64,000 bases of DNA, taken from the NCBI RefSeq assembly GCF_008831285.2, contig NC_045143.1:10487503-10551502 (forward strand), written 5' to 3'. The stretch comes from Nymphaea colorata. Lineage: Eukaryota > Streptophyta > Magnoliopsida > Nymphaeales > Nymphaeaceae. This document shows, in pieces, positions 22,232 through 36,009 of this stretch. The translations under genes were made by a program, and so were the position numbers. Position 1 is the stretch's first letter. Every line of letters begins with the position of its first letter. A model generated the notes under the pieces. That model made no database searches and had not been told where the DNA came from. It saw only the letters and a program-made list of their open reading frames with translations.

Positions 22232-25200
22232 TTAGCCTTCGATGATCTTAACTGCATACCTGCAAAAGGCCAATGACAACAAAATAATGATGCATGGAGC
22301 TCAATCGGTAACAACTATTGGCAGGTTCACGCTTAGACAAATTTAAAACAAAAGGAAACAATGATTCCAATATTAGTTATGAGCCAAATGCACTTGCTAA
22401 ATTTTTTTCATACCCAAATGGACTCTGTTTGACAGTGAGTAGCTCCACATCCAACTGCAAAAAGGAAAAATAGTAGATGTAGGAATGGATTAAGGAATGG
22501 CTTTATGGACAAAGAAATTATGAACGAAATGCTTAAGCTACTAAATACACAAGAGAAAAAGCTATTGAAATAATATTGCTTTTTCTGATAACCTATGTGA
22601 CTTTTGTTTCTTACTACCATAAGCAGCAAAAGCAATTGCATTGTTTTATAGGCCAATCTCAGTGATTGTTTAGATAATGATGCTCTTCAGACTTGCGTTG
22701 CTCTAACATTAGGGACTTTGTAACATTCAAAACTGGATTTTAGGAGAGAAAGAAACATGCTAACTTTCTATTTTTTGAAAAAAGGCCATAACAGTTCCTT
22801 ATTTTTGTTTAAACACTTCAGCTGCACGATGCAATTATTTGAGAACTGTTTCACTTTGAAATGTGCAAATTTTCACGAGTACCTCAAGCGTTGCATTGGG
22901 AGGAATCTCTTGGACACCTTTGCTTCCATAAGCCAGCTCAGGAGGAACAATCAGCAATCTCTAGCATTAGAACAATAGCTGATCAGGAATATCACAAACA
23001 TATAAAAAACATTAAGAAAGGGGCTTCTATTATATCCCAAAAAAATTCAATCATGAGAAACGTGCTACAAAATATCTCATATATAATCGCCCATTAGTTA
23101 GTAAAAAAGCATGCACAATAATTTCGCTTTTTTTTCAAGAGTCTTAATTTTTTAACGTTTTTTTTTTGAGGGGGGGGTGTTATATGACCCTTCCTCTTTC
23201 TATTTTTTCTATATGGCCGATCAGCATAGATGTCATATGGGTCATTTTCTATTAATATCTGTTTACAACTCGATATGTCCATTCCAAAGCAATCTATTGC
23301 TATTGGATGCAGCACTAAAGTGAGATTGGAATCTATATTTACATTGAATCAATTCAATACAAGTGCATTTAAATGTTGAATGCATATTGCTTTTTGTCAG
23401 CATTTATCCTTCCATTTACATCTCATACTTTTCCAACCAAAATTGAGCATGGATTGGATCATCACTAAATCGAGGCTGAGATTCTCATCTTATAGTATCA
23501 CTTCACAGTCAGGCTTGAATCTAACATGAACCAGCTTGCATATTATCAATTTATAAGACTTTAGTCTGTGCAAGTAGCAAGAGCCATATCATTAAAAGTT
23601 AAAACAACAACTTAGTTTGAAGCATAAGCTAGAAAAGGTGATTGTGCTAATACTAGAATTATGATGTACAGGAAGTGCTCAACCATAATCAAATGGTTGT
23701 TCTATATTATTATTATGTTTACATTGAAGGAGAAAATGAAGATGGAATTATTGAAGACAGGCTCTCATTGGTCCTGTTGCGAACAGAGATGAAGAGAAAA
23801 TGCATATAAACTAGAATCAGCAACGATAAATGCAGTCTACTAACTGGCACTTCTTGCAAATATTGTGCAATATCAAACCCAGAAAGCTATCAGTCCAAAT
23901 TTTCTCACCTGACCCCCAGCTCGCATGCCCACAACTCCTAAATCTAATCCCTTGAGTACATTTCCTTTCTCCGACTGACCCACATCAAATCCATAAGGCT
24001 GCACTTACAAATGAAACTGCCTCAAACAAGGAGCAAATGGCATATTGAGTTGGCATGACAACCATGTGAATACATAAAAAGTATCCTTCAGCAAGTATAT
24101 GCAGTTTTATTCATTCTAAAACACGGTCTATAACAGAAATTATGAATAAGATAGCCAAGAATAGCTCAAAGTTTGAATGAACATTTGTGACACAATCTTA
24201 CTGTTCCACCACCAACACCAAGCCCTTGCCTGCTAGTCATAAAGGTTATTCCCTTCCACTTAGCAACATAATGAACCTACAGACAATGCACAAAATGGAA
24301 AACAATACAATAAGTAATGGTTTTGTAGTGAAATAGGCCAAAAGGAACAGTCTACAAATAATTAGGTAATATTATTTTCAAGATAAAGCAATGTGCTTAT
24401 GAAACCTATGTCACAAGGTTGCATGTGCAGGTGTGGACATGGGTACAAAGCATCTTCAAAAGACATGATTATAGTCTTTTGATATCGAAATCAAAACAAG
24501 ATGTAGATATTGTATATACCAAACTCAAAGCATTAAAGCTTGTTTACGAGACTGAACTAATGAATATATGAACCTATGACTCATTTAACATTTAACATCA
24601 AGTTCGAGCCAGAGTCAACTATAATGTTTCAAGTATAATGTGCATATACATAGTTGATCATACTTGCAGTGGCTGAAAATTAAATTTGGCACACCAAAGG
24701 ATCTCCAAAACCCAGTGTGGGATGATACAGGTGTGATGTCTTCTTTAAAGAGTCCACGGTGCATGATCTGAAACAGTTGATAAATAGCTGAAAAATTTGA
24801 GGTTGGTCACATGAAAACATATCCGAATTCCATCCTTTTGACACATTGGAAGTTTTTTTAACATAGATACAAGGTCTCAAAGAAATTTACATGTTTAAAT
24901 TTCAGTCCACCATTTTGACTATGTTTATTGCAGGAAACAAAAAAAGATAAATTATTCACTATGCTTGTTAAAGAAGAGTCCATGGAACGTTGCCTTTGAG
25001 AGTGCAGAATAACCTAACATTGTTTACAACCAAGTGGCCATCACTGCAAATTGAGGATCAACCTCAACTTCTTTTAGCAGTTATTGCATTTGAAGAACTT
25101 CTAGGGAATTCAGTCAAGTGGAGTACATCATGGATGACCTGGCTCACAACATTCTGGTGGTGCATCTGGCAAGCCCATAAGGCCATAACAACTGCTCCTT

Positions 25201-27277
25201 TCATGGAGAAAAAGTTTGATTATTCAAGTACAACCACTGTTTGACACAACCAAGCTATAAACTTGACGTGCTATCAAAATTTTCTGGACTAGTGATAGTA
25301 TCATGATCTTTCTGTACGGGACCATGTGTGACAATTTACAACCATCTGACCAATTGAGGCAGCAACTTCTCCATTTCTACTCTAAAGTCTTTCCATTTGC
25401 TCGAAGTTTAAATGAAACTCAATGTGTATCCATTTAGTGCTTTCAAAATGAACAAGATGATAGATTTTCCATTTGTACTTTAAATCTAAAAAGTTGAAAT
25501 GAATCTTGATATGTATCCGTTAACTGCTTTCAGATAAGCAAGAAGGTAGATTATCAACATGAGGTCCGTGAGTAGAAACTTGAATATTTAGATATGCCCT
25601 TTTCTGGTCCTGAAGATGCATCCATGAAAGCCAATTAATGCACAATGAAGAGAACAAGTACCGTGTGGAGCTCTTGTCATTCATACAATGTCTATATAAG
25701 ATAACATCAACTTCAAAAATTTTGCATTGCAATCTCAGAGATTCAGAATTCCAAATAAAGAAAATTCATACCGCAACTCGTGAGCCCTTTACAGCTTGAG
25801 GCCCACCTCCAACCTTTAGGTCGTAGTACCTATCAAAAGGAAACCATAATTAGCACCTCTGAGACGATAAACAACCATTTCTATGGGACAGAAAATTTAG
25901 GTGAAAGCAAAATGCAGGAATAATTACTGACTTCAAACCATTCGGAAGAGTTGTATATTCACTTTCAGGTATCTTTGCACCTCTAAGCTGAAAAAGGAGA
26001 AAAATGCAGAGATCAACTTCGATCTCATGTCACAACACTGAAGAAAGAGGATACAGACAAGCACAGGCTAATTAGTAATTACCGCCCTTCTGCTTGTTGA
26101 AACAGCTCCAGCTCCATCACTGAGCAGCAGTCCAGAAGCTAATGCATCACCAAAAAAAAAAGCCATGTTAGTGCCAAGGAAAATAATAGTAAAAAGACAC
26201 AAATATAAGAATTTGAAATGCAGCTTAGAATGGCATCCCCAAACTTGTGAGAGTTGTATGAACATCATTGCTTTGACTCGGGTGTCAAGAGAGCACGTTT
26301 ATTTTGAAATCTCTGCCACACTTCCGATGGCAAGTGATCTATACTTCCATAATTTGATTCATGAAACAATGAATTGCTCATAGAAGAAAGATTCCCAACA
26401 TACGTTCAGTTTTTTGTATATCTCAGAAGAATAGAGATTAGAATAAGTTAATTAATACGAACTGACCTGTTACTACGGTCCAAGACGCATCTCAACTGCT
26501 GAAATACTTATTTTGTGCTTCATTTGGTTTTATTCCAACCTATGTTGACATGAATTAACCTCTAAATACTTTCTAGATATAATTCCATACTTAACTTCTT
26601 GCAACAACCTTTAGCAGCATGTCATTTCTTTTTGCAACATCTGATATCTAGAACTGATGAAAGCTTTTCCCAGTAACTAACGGTTTCCATATTTGACTGA
26701 TGCACTTCTAAATTTTAGGAGGCGTTAGAAACAAAAGGTAGTAAGAAATATAAGCTCATTAACAGTAGCAAGAAACAAAGGAATTCCTCAAACAATTAGT
26801 ACAAACGTCAGCGACTTATAGTTTCTTGGTGGAAATCCAGATTGTTTAGATTGGTATGAAAGGTTTCAACAGTAACCACTTGCTCTTTCTATTTTTTCCT
26901 TTAAATGGAATAGCAAGAAATATCGAACTAATTCGGTGCATGAGATCACTGAAAATCAAAAGCTTGTAAATCTACAGGACCAAAAACTAAAACGTTTGTG
27001 AAGAATTAAATAAATAAGAAGGCAAAAGTTAAAAAAGAGACCCCAACAAACCTGAAGAGAGAATGAAGTAGATAAACCTTCTCCTGTCAGTGTCAACTGC
27101 AGCAGTAGTAAGCAAGGGGGATGAGGCGCAGGAAACTCTCGTGCTCGGTCTTCTGCGGCTGGGACGCAAGGGGAGGGATATTGGTGGGATCTGGTCTGTT
27201 GGGGCGAAGGCGGTGGTAGGGATCAATGAACATTTGAGATTGTGAAGAAGGGAAGCATCCATGTTGGCAATGGCCAT
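22232..27277 (-). CDS. FKBP19: Chloroplast FKBP-type peptidyl-prolyl isomerase, FKBP19 type, nine exons
   Basis: Predicted exons (minus): 27277-27052, 26138-26083, 25987-25932, 25829-25772, 24276-24202, 23998-23909, 22960-22883, 22454-22414, 22259-22232. All join in phase to give 235 residues. The N-terminus looks like a chloroplast transit peptide (Ser/Arg/Pro-rich), followed by twin Arg and a hydrophobic run (RRRFIYFILSSASGLLLSDG), suggesting thylakoid-lumen targeting by the Tat route. The FKBP fold follows from LPNGLKYYDLKVGGGPQAVK through GSRVAVHYVAKWKG, VLKGLDLGVVGMRAGGQRLL and IVPPELAYGSKGVQEIPPNA to the end. The family assignment to FKBP19 comes from this characteristic middle (ITFMTSRQGLGVGGGTPYGF). 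Several residues needed for isomerase activity in FKBP12 are replaced. Intron 4 is 1.5 kb. Confidence 0.92.
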
Positions 27278-29774
27278 GAACAGTTACTCCTTAGTTTGAG
27301 TACTCCGTGGAAGTTGGAACTGGCAGAGAAACCACGGCCTTGGAGAAACAGGGATAAGTGCAAATATTAAAAACTCCAATTTCTGTCAGCCTCTAGTTTT
27401 TGGCCCCATTTTGTGGCTGAATTTTATGTAAGGCGCAGAAAATGGACTTTGTCCTCTTCTTGGCTTCTGAATCTCTGATGTAAGAACCTAAATTACCATT
27501 GCTTCGTGTGCGTCCGTGGAAACGTAACCATTATTGTTAATAAATTATTAATAACTATCAAGATGCGTTTTGAAATCTTTTGAATAAATACAATGCAAAG
27601 AAAAAAGTGACAAGCAAATAGATTTGACTATATACATACATCTTATGCAACAAATTACAGAGAAAAGACCTGTGAGTTTTAACTTTATTTAAATTTAGCA
27701 ATATGTTCCCTCCGACAAATTATGCATTTAAAAATACACGTTGCATGATAACATCATAGAAATATTTTTATGATAGCATTTGGAATAAGCTTCTGACAAG
27801 ATATATTTTTCTATTTTTCTATGACATCATGCACATTTAATAATGAAATACTTAATTAAAATACTTAATTAAGTTACGAACATGAGCAAAAGCAACGGCT
27901 ATACCGCCAAAAAAGATCGAGTCACGCCAACATAAGTAATTTTCCCAGAAAAGTCGCCAAATATATTAAATACTATATGTTTCAAAGAATAATAAATTGA
28001 CAATTGCCTATATGAAAACAAAGAAATCTGAATAGAAAGAAATATATGCAAGCTTGGAGCAGATGATGAAATAATATGTTACTATTCCCATCGTCAAACT
28101 ACTATAATAACGGGAAGTATCTGCCCCCTGAAAGTTGGGGCAGTTTCATATAACTTTAAATTTATCATTTTTTAAAGTTTCACTCCAATTTGTAGAGCAA
28201 GTTTTCATGAAACATGAAAGAGAAAAATACTGTTGTTGCACACAACCCATAAAGGGATTTATTGATGCAAAAAGAAAAGGAGAGCACATTTCAAATTTCA
28301 GTTCAAGTTAGTGTGAGATTTGTCCATTCTGCCATGCAGAACTTGTATAGAAGATCTTTTCTTTTTGGAAGGAGCGCCCGGGTCAAAGGTAGAAGCAGGT
28401 GTTGGTATTGTGTGGGCAATTGCCTACACAAAGCCACAAAAAAATGATTATTTTCATATTAGTACTTTAAGATAAATTTTTCATTTGTGCTTCTTAAAAA
28501 TTAAGATTTTATAACTAGTACCTCTTAACTAGAAAGCCTTCCCTCGATGTTTTTGTTTATAGAAAGAGAAACCTGATTTGACACCTTCAATCACGATAAT
28601 TTAAACAACTTAAATTCCGAATTGAACATTAAGGTGGCGTAATATTTTGAGATATAAGAAATTATCTAGTTTTTTTTTGCTCCAAATTGTTCGCTCGCTC
28701 TGCACGAATGCCACGAACTAACGGTCCTTTCTTCAGGCCGATCGCGTGAGGCGGTTATTTTAACAGTCTTTTTCCGCACTTTCAGTAACTAGCCGTTGAC
28801 TCTAGGGCAGTAGCTAAAGACGAAGGTAATTTTTCCATCATCTCGGTTCACGAAACGGTTACACAAGGCCAGTAACGATTAGCTTCAGAAGGGCTGACAC
28901 AACGGTTTGGAGTGAAGTTAGTAAGCAGTTACTTTTTATTTTGAATGTGAGGTTACGGATATACAATATACAAGTTGAAGGGCATTGAGTGATACCTGAA
29001 GTTTTTGGGGATAAGAAGTTGGATAAGAGTTTCGGCTCTCTATCACATAAATGGGTCTTAAATCTTTTTTTTTTTTGAAAAAAAATGGACAATGAAACAA
29101 ATACAAAAAAAAAACTTAGTTGTTTCGTATGCGATAAAGGAGAATGAATAGCTAGAAATTTAAGTGCCGGTGGGAAGAAATATGTGAATTAGTATCTGAT
29201 GACTGAGAGCTCATACATAAATATAAATAAAAATATGTGTTTTCACATTCACTTTTGTACATTGTTGAGGGGAGGGGGTGGCAGGTGGCCCTGGGCTTAT
29301 ATGTAGCTCTGCCCCTGATTGATATAGAGCATTGCCATGCAAGGTGCCATATGTATGTTCAATATTTGAGAAATGCAATATTCTAGAGATGAGTAAACAC
29401 ATTGGCATAACAGATCAATGTGTTTATTAGCAGTCAGTGGCTGGTATGCAGTCAGTGCCTAATTTATATCTGAATGGCATCAGCCCCTTGTGGAAGTTCA
29501 TGTTAGGACCAGGAAGGTGGAGGTTTTATGCCTCGGGCGGGCGACAAAGACTCTCAGCCCAGGTAGTTTCTTTTAAATAAAAACTGAAAAAGAAAAACAC
29601 ATATCATGATCAAACACATTTATCACGCACACTAAACCGAATATAAAGATGGGGATTTCTTGGTGAAATGCATTAACAAGAACCTTCTTTTCAGGACAAT
29701 ATTAACGTCTTCTAGTAATCTCACTCACAAGAAAGTCTAACTAAAGTGACATGGAATTAACATGTAAAAGCTAC
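27278..29774. other. Intergenic, no gene seen
   Basis: AT-rich with short ORFs only. 29265-29320 holds a terminus of the CCCCGCC-type repeat (TATATGTAGCTCTGCCCCTG). 28135-28200 and 28680-28850 are unclassified. The part next to 27277 is the FKBP19 promoter region. Confidence 0.45.
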
Positions 29775-32235
29775 TCAGCTCATTGCAGTGCTAACAAGAA
29801 ACTTTCTGGACCTTGGGAGTACCATGACATCTGTAGCATAGTCAAGTTTCCCACATGATGAAACATTTTCATAAGAACGTGAACTCCTGACTTTCAGAGC
29901 CTCATCTGCTGGAGCGCTGCACCTGTCTTCATCGTGTACCTTCTTCCTTCTGTCGTTGCTGTTCACCCATTTCTTGATCTTATGTATCAACTTCGGCTTT
30001 GACGTTTTAGTCCTCTTTGAATCTGTGTCTCCAGAGGAATCAATCATATCTGTGGCCGTTGTTGATGAGCAGTCAGAATCGTAGCCTGAACACTTCTTCT
30101 CATCCACTCCACGTTCAGGATCTGCTTTCTCTCCATTCTCATGTTCTGTGCTATTCTTCTCTTTAGGCCTGTGCTTCTTTTTCAGTTCATGCTTTAGACA
30201 AGCATTGATCCATCGCAAATAGATAAGCTCCTCTATGTCGGCGCGCCTATCGTTTCGATAAATTTCCATCTGCTTGGACAGCTCTGCATTAGCAATTCTC
30301 ATTCTGCTTGCTTCCTCAATTGCCATCTTCGTTGCTTCTTTCTGCAATACACGAATAAGATGGATTGGTTAGAAGGCATGCTTTAGCAGTTGGTAGGACT
30401 CTACGAGTCATCATTTGGTTTCTGCATTTTGCTTGTTCCAAATTTTATCTGAATTCTTTCATTTTTCATTTCTAAATAGAACAATTCAAACCCATTTGCA
30501 TCGTTCTTCTATGCAAGTTTCTGATTTTCCTGATAAAAAAACTAAGTTCAGAAACTGATGCTGACAGTAATGATATAGGGATTAGTGCAACAAACCTCAG
30601 CTGTCAAGCTTTCCATGACACAGTCCATTTGGTTCATTAGTTCAATCTTGTCATGCATCAGTTCCGAGTTGCCACTTTTTAACTCATCAATTTCACCATG
30701 TAAGCCTTCTATCATCTTTTTCATCTCAGACTCTCTCCTCATAATCTCCGTTTCTCTTGCTTTCTGGACAGCAAGCTGCTGACGAAGCTTGACCATTGCT
30801 TCCTTCTTTTTTCTCCAACTCTTCTCAATCTTCCTCTGTGCTGCCTTCACTTTCATTCTTTCTGATTCCATTTCAGCCTTGAGGGCTGCATGTTCAGCTA
30901 CAAGCAATTTGAGCAGCTTATTTTCACTGTCAAGACATTCAACTTTCCTGGTCAAGCTTTCAATCTCTGCATCCTTTTCCTCTACCAGCCTTTGAAGGTT
31001 CCCTACCATTGATTCTTGCTCTTTGTAAAGGAGCATCTGAGTTTCCAATTCCTGCTTGTTCTCTTGCAGAGAGGTGATCTGGCTCTTGAGATCCTCAAGT
31101 TCTTGCTCGAGGATATTAGAGTCATGGCTCTGGCCTTCATGCGAGCAGATTGGTTCTTTGATCACCTCCCTCGAATTAGTCAGCTCGTCCTGCAAATTGC
31201 GGGCCAAGTTTTATAACTATCTGCGCCAGCTTGTCGATGCTACCAAATTCAGAAAATCACTTGAAAAGCGAGAAAGCGATGTACTGTACAAAGTGATTTA
31301 TTGTCATACGAAGATGGATGTTTGGTCAATATAACAGGCTTAGATTGAAGATGATTTTTCAGTCCCGGCTCACAGATGGGGAGAGTTTCAAGTAAATTTA
31401 AAGCCATGGGTCTCTCTTTGGATGATTTATTTCCACTGCGAGTTGTTCTGACAAAAGTTGTACTGTCGAAGTTAAAGGAGAGAGGTTGATATATAAATCA
31501 ATGAAATTCACCTATTCAGTCATATCTAGAAATTCAATCATAACTGGAATTCCAATTGAATCAAATGTTTGATGACTTGATCCATTCAAATGCCTAACCG
31601 TCACCATCATCGGCCGTAAATAGAGGAAGTTTCAAACATATGTGGGTGGACATGAAATCGGCCAAGACAAAGAATTTCCGATTTTTCATCTCCTTTTAGC
31701 ATGAAACAGGCATGTAAGAATTCAAGTATCTCAGTTCATAGTAAAAATAGGTTCCTTTCTGCAACAATCCTAGGAGAAACGTATTAAAAACCAAGAATTA
31801 TAACTTACTTCACTCGTTCTAATACAACCAGTAACAAGCGAAAGGTCAAGATGCTTGTGAATGCTGTAAACTCGATTATCTCCATCGTTGCTAATGCAGG
31901 CTATGCCTGCAGAAAGCACAAATTATGAGCAGTTATATAATAACAAAAGCAGTGGAGTTTCAAAAGCAACAGTACCATTTTTTCCATGAGAAGATAGGTC
32001 AGGCCATCTGCTCTTGTTCTTGGACTTGGATTTTCTGTAAAACATGATGCTAGCAATTGTATCTCCAAGCGATCAATTCGAGATCAGAAGTCGTCTTCCT
32101 CTGTCTTCCTGACCAGGCTACCATGCACCATCTGTTTTCATCTTTTACCTTCTTGCAGCTTTCTTCTTCACCCTTCTGGTTCACATGCAAAGTGTCCGCC
32201 AGTTTCTGCGTGGAGAGAAGATGTGATGATCGCAT
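29775..32235 (-). CDS. CHUP1-like protein, short form B, multi-exon, 5' end uncertain
   Basis: Well-supported exons (minus): 32034-31976, 31906-31809, 31189-30596 and 30341-29775; phases agree and encode about 438 residues. Seen: a long coiled coil (LEDLKSQITSLQENKQELET, LLYKEQESM), the signature DIEELIYLRWINACLKHEL, an acidic linker, then KPKLIHKIKKWVNS and a Ser-rich tail ending at 29775. As in form A, the proline-rich and C-terminal domains of CHUP1 are missing. The 5' end is unresolved. ATG 32235 opens MRSSHLLSTQKLADTLHVNQ and could splice at AAG/GTAAAA to an AG inside the next exon (after AAAATCCAAG), giving about 464 residues. A strong donor CACAG/GTAAGG near 32700 is in phase with the main acceptor but has no ATG. 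No N-terminal membrane anchor is seen in either model. Confidence 0.75.
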
Positions 32236-33751
32236 TCAGAACTCGACATGTGGTGAGAAAAGGGAAAACCAGAACATATTTTACATCTCTTCTTTGTCTA
32301 AAAGATATTGGTTACATATATTATTACAAAATCCAGAAACGAGATGCCTGTAAAAAGAAAAATCGTCGACCATGCAGAATTTTTCATTATGTTAACATAA
32401 TCTTAATGTCCTGAGGCCAAGTCTTTGTGCCGATATATAGATACATACGAAAAACACAAAATATCTATCACCAATAGAAACCCAGACATTGAAAAACAGA
32501 AAACAAAAACTCACCATGCTAATAGTCCTTTTCAGTCTAATCAATACTTCTCAGATTTAAGATACAGTCCTTCCAACAGTTTTGGGTTTTCATTTTTCAA
32601 ATATCGCAATAAGATCATGATATTTGGGAGAGATCACGTTTATCTGTAACTATGGTTAGAGTGATTTTCAGATGAAAAATTAAGATGAAAAGAGCCTTAC
32701 CTGTGAACTCTCTGTAACTGTACACTACGACGCAAATCTACCACTTTACAGGAAAACTTCCAATTGAATTCAATCCCAAGTCTCTGTAATCTGTGGGTTA
32801 CTGACCGCAGGGCGTTTATGGGGATACGCCAAGAGGAAATGGAAGGAGTTATGATGCCTGCTCCTGTTTCCTTCTGGTTTCTCCAGGTCCTCCTCCATGA
32901 AAGCACCAATGAAATATATGAGAAGGCTTCCCCTGTTGTTTCGATTTTGTATCAATGGGCGTCCATTGTATCGAGAGATTGATTCTGCCTGTTTTTTCTT
33001 CTTCTCTCGTGTATATACAAGTCAACATATAATTTTGGCGTTGTTAGTCAATTTGTAATCTTTGGGGAGTATCAAGTTATTAGATTAATTTTTGAAATAA
33101 ATGTCGGTTAAGATGTTGGAATCGCATTCCTTAACTTGGTCCACGAACTAAAAATCTTCACGTATATCACTAATTGCTTCTTCCGTCAAGACCAAAAAAT
33201 AATGAAGAAAAGCTGCCTACTTGATTGCCTATTTAGATGTAGCCGCCTAACATTTAGGTAATCTCTTGTTTGCTCTATTTACAAGTATTGTTTCAAAAAG
33301 TTTGCTCTTATAATCTCTTGCTTACTGTTATTCAGCCAAATGAATTCCATCCGCCCCAGCCCGATTTCATCGGATTTCCAATGAATAGATTCCAAATGAA
33401 TTCATTTAAATGCCATTAAAAGAATTCACTTAAATGCGATATGAATTTACTTAAATTACCCTTGTCTGTTGATTTATAATGAAAAAACATACTAAATGGG
33501 AAAAACATTCATATATATATTATATTATGTGAAAGATTACTATGGTTGTGATCTAACTAGAGTCATCCATCTAAACAAAATGGATTGCTGATAGAAAAAC
33601 ATTGAAAAAAAAGTGTAAGCTAATAAGATGAAAATGCCCAATGTTTATCTTTGTTTTTCTTTCTGTTTTTCTCTCAATGGTTTATGATATTGGATCGGAC
33701 AGTCCTGATTAAATGGTTAAGCGATTATAAAAAAATTGAGTTACCATTCAA

Positions 33752-33845
<94 letters not shown>

Positions 33846-34900
33846 ATGTTTCCCTTTCTCAAAATGTCTGTCCAGAAATAATCCTGAAAGCATCCTGCCG
33901 GAAGTTAGGGTTCCTATCTTTATTAATCAAAGAACGAAAAGAAAATACAAATAATCAAACAATAAAAACAAAAATAGACTTGCATACGTAGCATCTAAGA
34001 AAATCAAAGCTGCCTGTCCAGAAATAAGTCACTAATGGGTGCTCGGCAACAATAATAATATGTCACTGTTTCATGTATCTACCTCAAAATTTAGAACGAA
34101 TTCATAAAAAAACATGCTGCCAAAGAACATAAAGTTTTGTTTAAGCATGTATTCTAACTTGGAGTTTACACGGGTTGATTGGGTTTGTATGCATTTTCTT
34201 AGTTTGACTCGAAATTCGTGCTTTTGTTTCAAATATGAAAAAATAAAAATCATACGTGAAATTTTTACATATGTTCTGAAACAGGTTTCCCTGAAATCAG
34301 ACTTTCCATGAGACTGAGCAGGAAAGACTCTCCTGTAGATGTGAATGTGAATTTTCTTATTAAAACCAATTGCTTAAATTCAAGTTTGAATCAAATCTCA
34401 GATTATATCCAAACCATTGACATCTCTATCTTAAACCAACGTTAAATTTCCGGGACCAACCAATTAAAGTTACGGTATTTTTTTCTTCATCGGCGAGTTG
34501 AAGATGGGCAGATGCCTACCAAATCAGGCCCAAATGACGTAACCGCGATATAAATCCTTTAGTTTCTTCAACTCAAAGATCTTAGGTCCAATCTGCTGAT
34601 CAGTGTACAGGACCGCTTGTTGGCACGCATGCAGAGGTGGGTCCGATCTCTGCTCCAACTGTTCAAATCACTTTTCTACGGGATTTGTATAAGGCAGCCG
34701 TTTATGGAAATTTTAAATCAAGAAATGCATTAAAAATACTATAAATCATAAAAGGGCATCAAATCTTGGGTATTTGAAGATACCTGCCAACTTGTTCTTC
34801 ATACCAGTTATATATATATATATATATATTATATTATTCATTAATGCTTTCGTTGTAATCCTTTAGCTTCAATTTAAAATACTCAAGGAGTCAAGGTTCT
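32236..34900. other. Upstream flank of CHUP1-like B and intergenic DNA
   Basis: 32697-32990 probably includes a 5' exon or leader of the CHUP1-like gene (good donor at 32700). 33330-33470 has GAATTCATTTAAATG-type words. 33758-33842 is a (CT)n(TA)n microsatellite. Nothing else is recognisable. Confidence 0.45.
33758..33842. repeat. (CT)n(TA)n compound microsatellite
   Basis: About 40 bases of CT repeats run directly into about 43 bases of TA repeats. Confidence 0.95.
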
Positions 34901-34915
34901 TTCCCGCTTCCCTCA

Positions 34916-35193
34916 GAGGTAGGTATTTGATAGTTTCGGATTTGAGATCCTAATGATTTGATAACTGTGAATTTAAGGTCGTAGTCTCTTGCTTTCGATC
35001 TTAAATAGAACTTTTTCTTAATGAAAACAAGTAAAATAAAGATCTTAAGTATGGATCTTAGGTTTAACCTATGATCTTTAGTATGATTAACCATAAATTT
35101 TATCATGGATCTTTTACCATATCAGCAACATGTTGTTGCTCGATCTACATCAGATCTATGAATTTCAAATCCGAAATAGTCAAACACCCCCTC
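34916..35193. mobile_element. Small inverted-repeat element (GGATTTGAGATCC type)
   Basis: The left arm is GAGGTAGGTATTTGATAGTT then TCGGATTTGAGATCC; the right arm read in reverse complement is GAGGGGGTGTTTGACTATTT then CGGATTTGAAATTC. The body contains GATCTTAGGT-type words and no coding sequence. It is related to 11657-11897. Confidence 0.5.
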
Positions 35194-36009
35194 AAGATCT
35201 AAGACTGCATCGGCTTAAACATGGAGTGGAAGCCCATGTAACTCGTCCCAGCATATTTTCATTAAGAAAGAAAAAGGGCATTTAGTCAGCAATATTATAT
35301 TTTTTTTTTAAAAAAAAAGTTGCCCAAGAAATTACTCGGTTGACTCAGCTTGGATTTTCATTGAGAAAGAAAAATAATGAGTTTAATTACGGAGAAGTGA
35401 AGAAAGGATTGGAGTGTCATGTACGTTTTTGTGCATAAACGTTTGTCAACTTAAGCCGTAAGATATTATAACAGTAAATACTGCCTTGTAAATTGTGATG
35501 GGATTTTTTTATTTCATCCCTAACTTTTCGGTATTAAATTACCGTCCGGTCGTAACGGGCAATTGAGTCGATGACTCTCTCGCAAAAGGGACACTTATTA
35601 GTGAAAATAACGAAAACATCTCTAGTTTCAAAAAAATTCTTTTGACCACCTATTATGATGTGCCATAATTCAAGAAGCAGTACAGTTAAGCACGGGAATG
35701 TTTGCCTCTTTCCTTTAGTAGTGAAAAGCTTGACATTGTGACCATATATATTCGCTGTCAAATCCAATCTTGCCAGCAGCACTTTTAAGACGATGTTAAT
35801 GGCCCATAAAGTAGAGACTAATATGAAAACTGGGCGTCCCTTCTTTCTTATTGTTCTTTTCATAGTGGTGTAATGACTTAGTTTATTCTTTCCTGTAATG
35901 TACGTGCAAAGTTACATTGATATTCATGGACAACACTTCCCTGCATGCTCTACGCAATATGAATAAGAAGACTTGTTTACGCCTCTTTAACAAATAGGCA
36001 GAGCAAGAG

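Noticed and set aside
35534-35863. 109-codon minus-strand ORF with a CPFCERV motif
   Set aside because: The CxxC is suggestive of a redox motif, but the rest is unlike any thioredoxin or glutaredoxin fold, it lacks splice context and sits in repeat-rich DNA.
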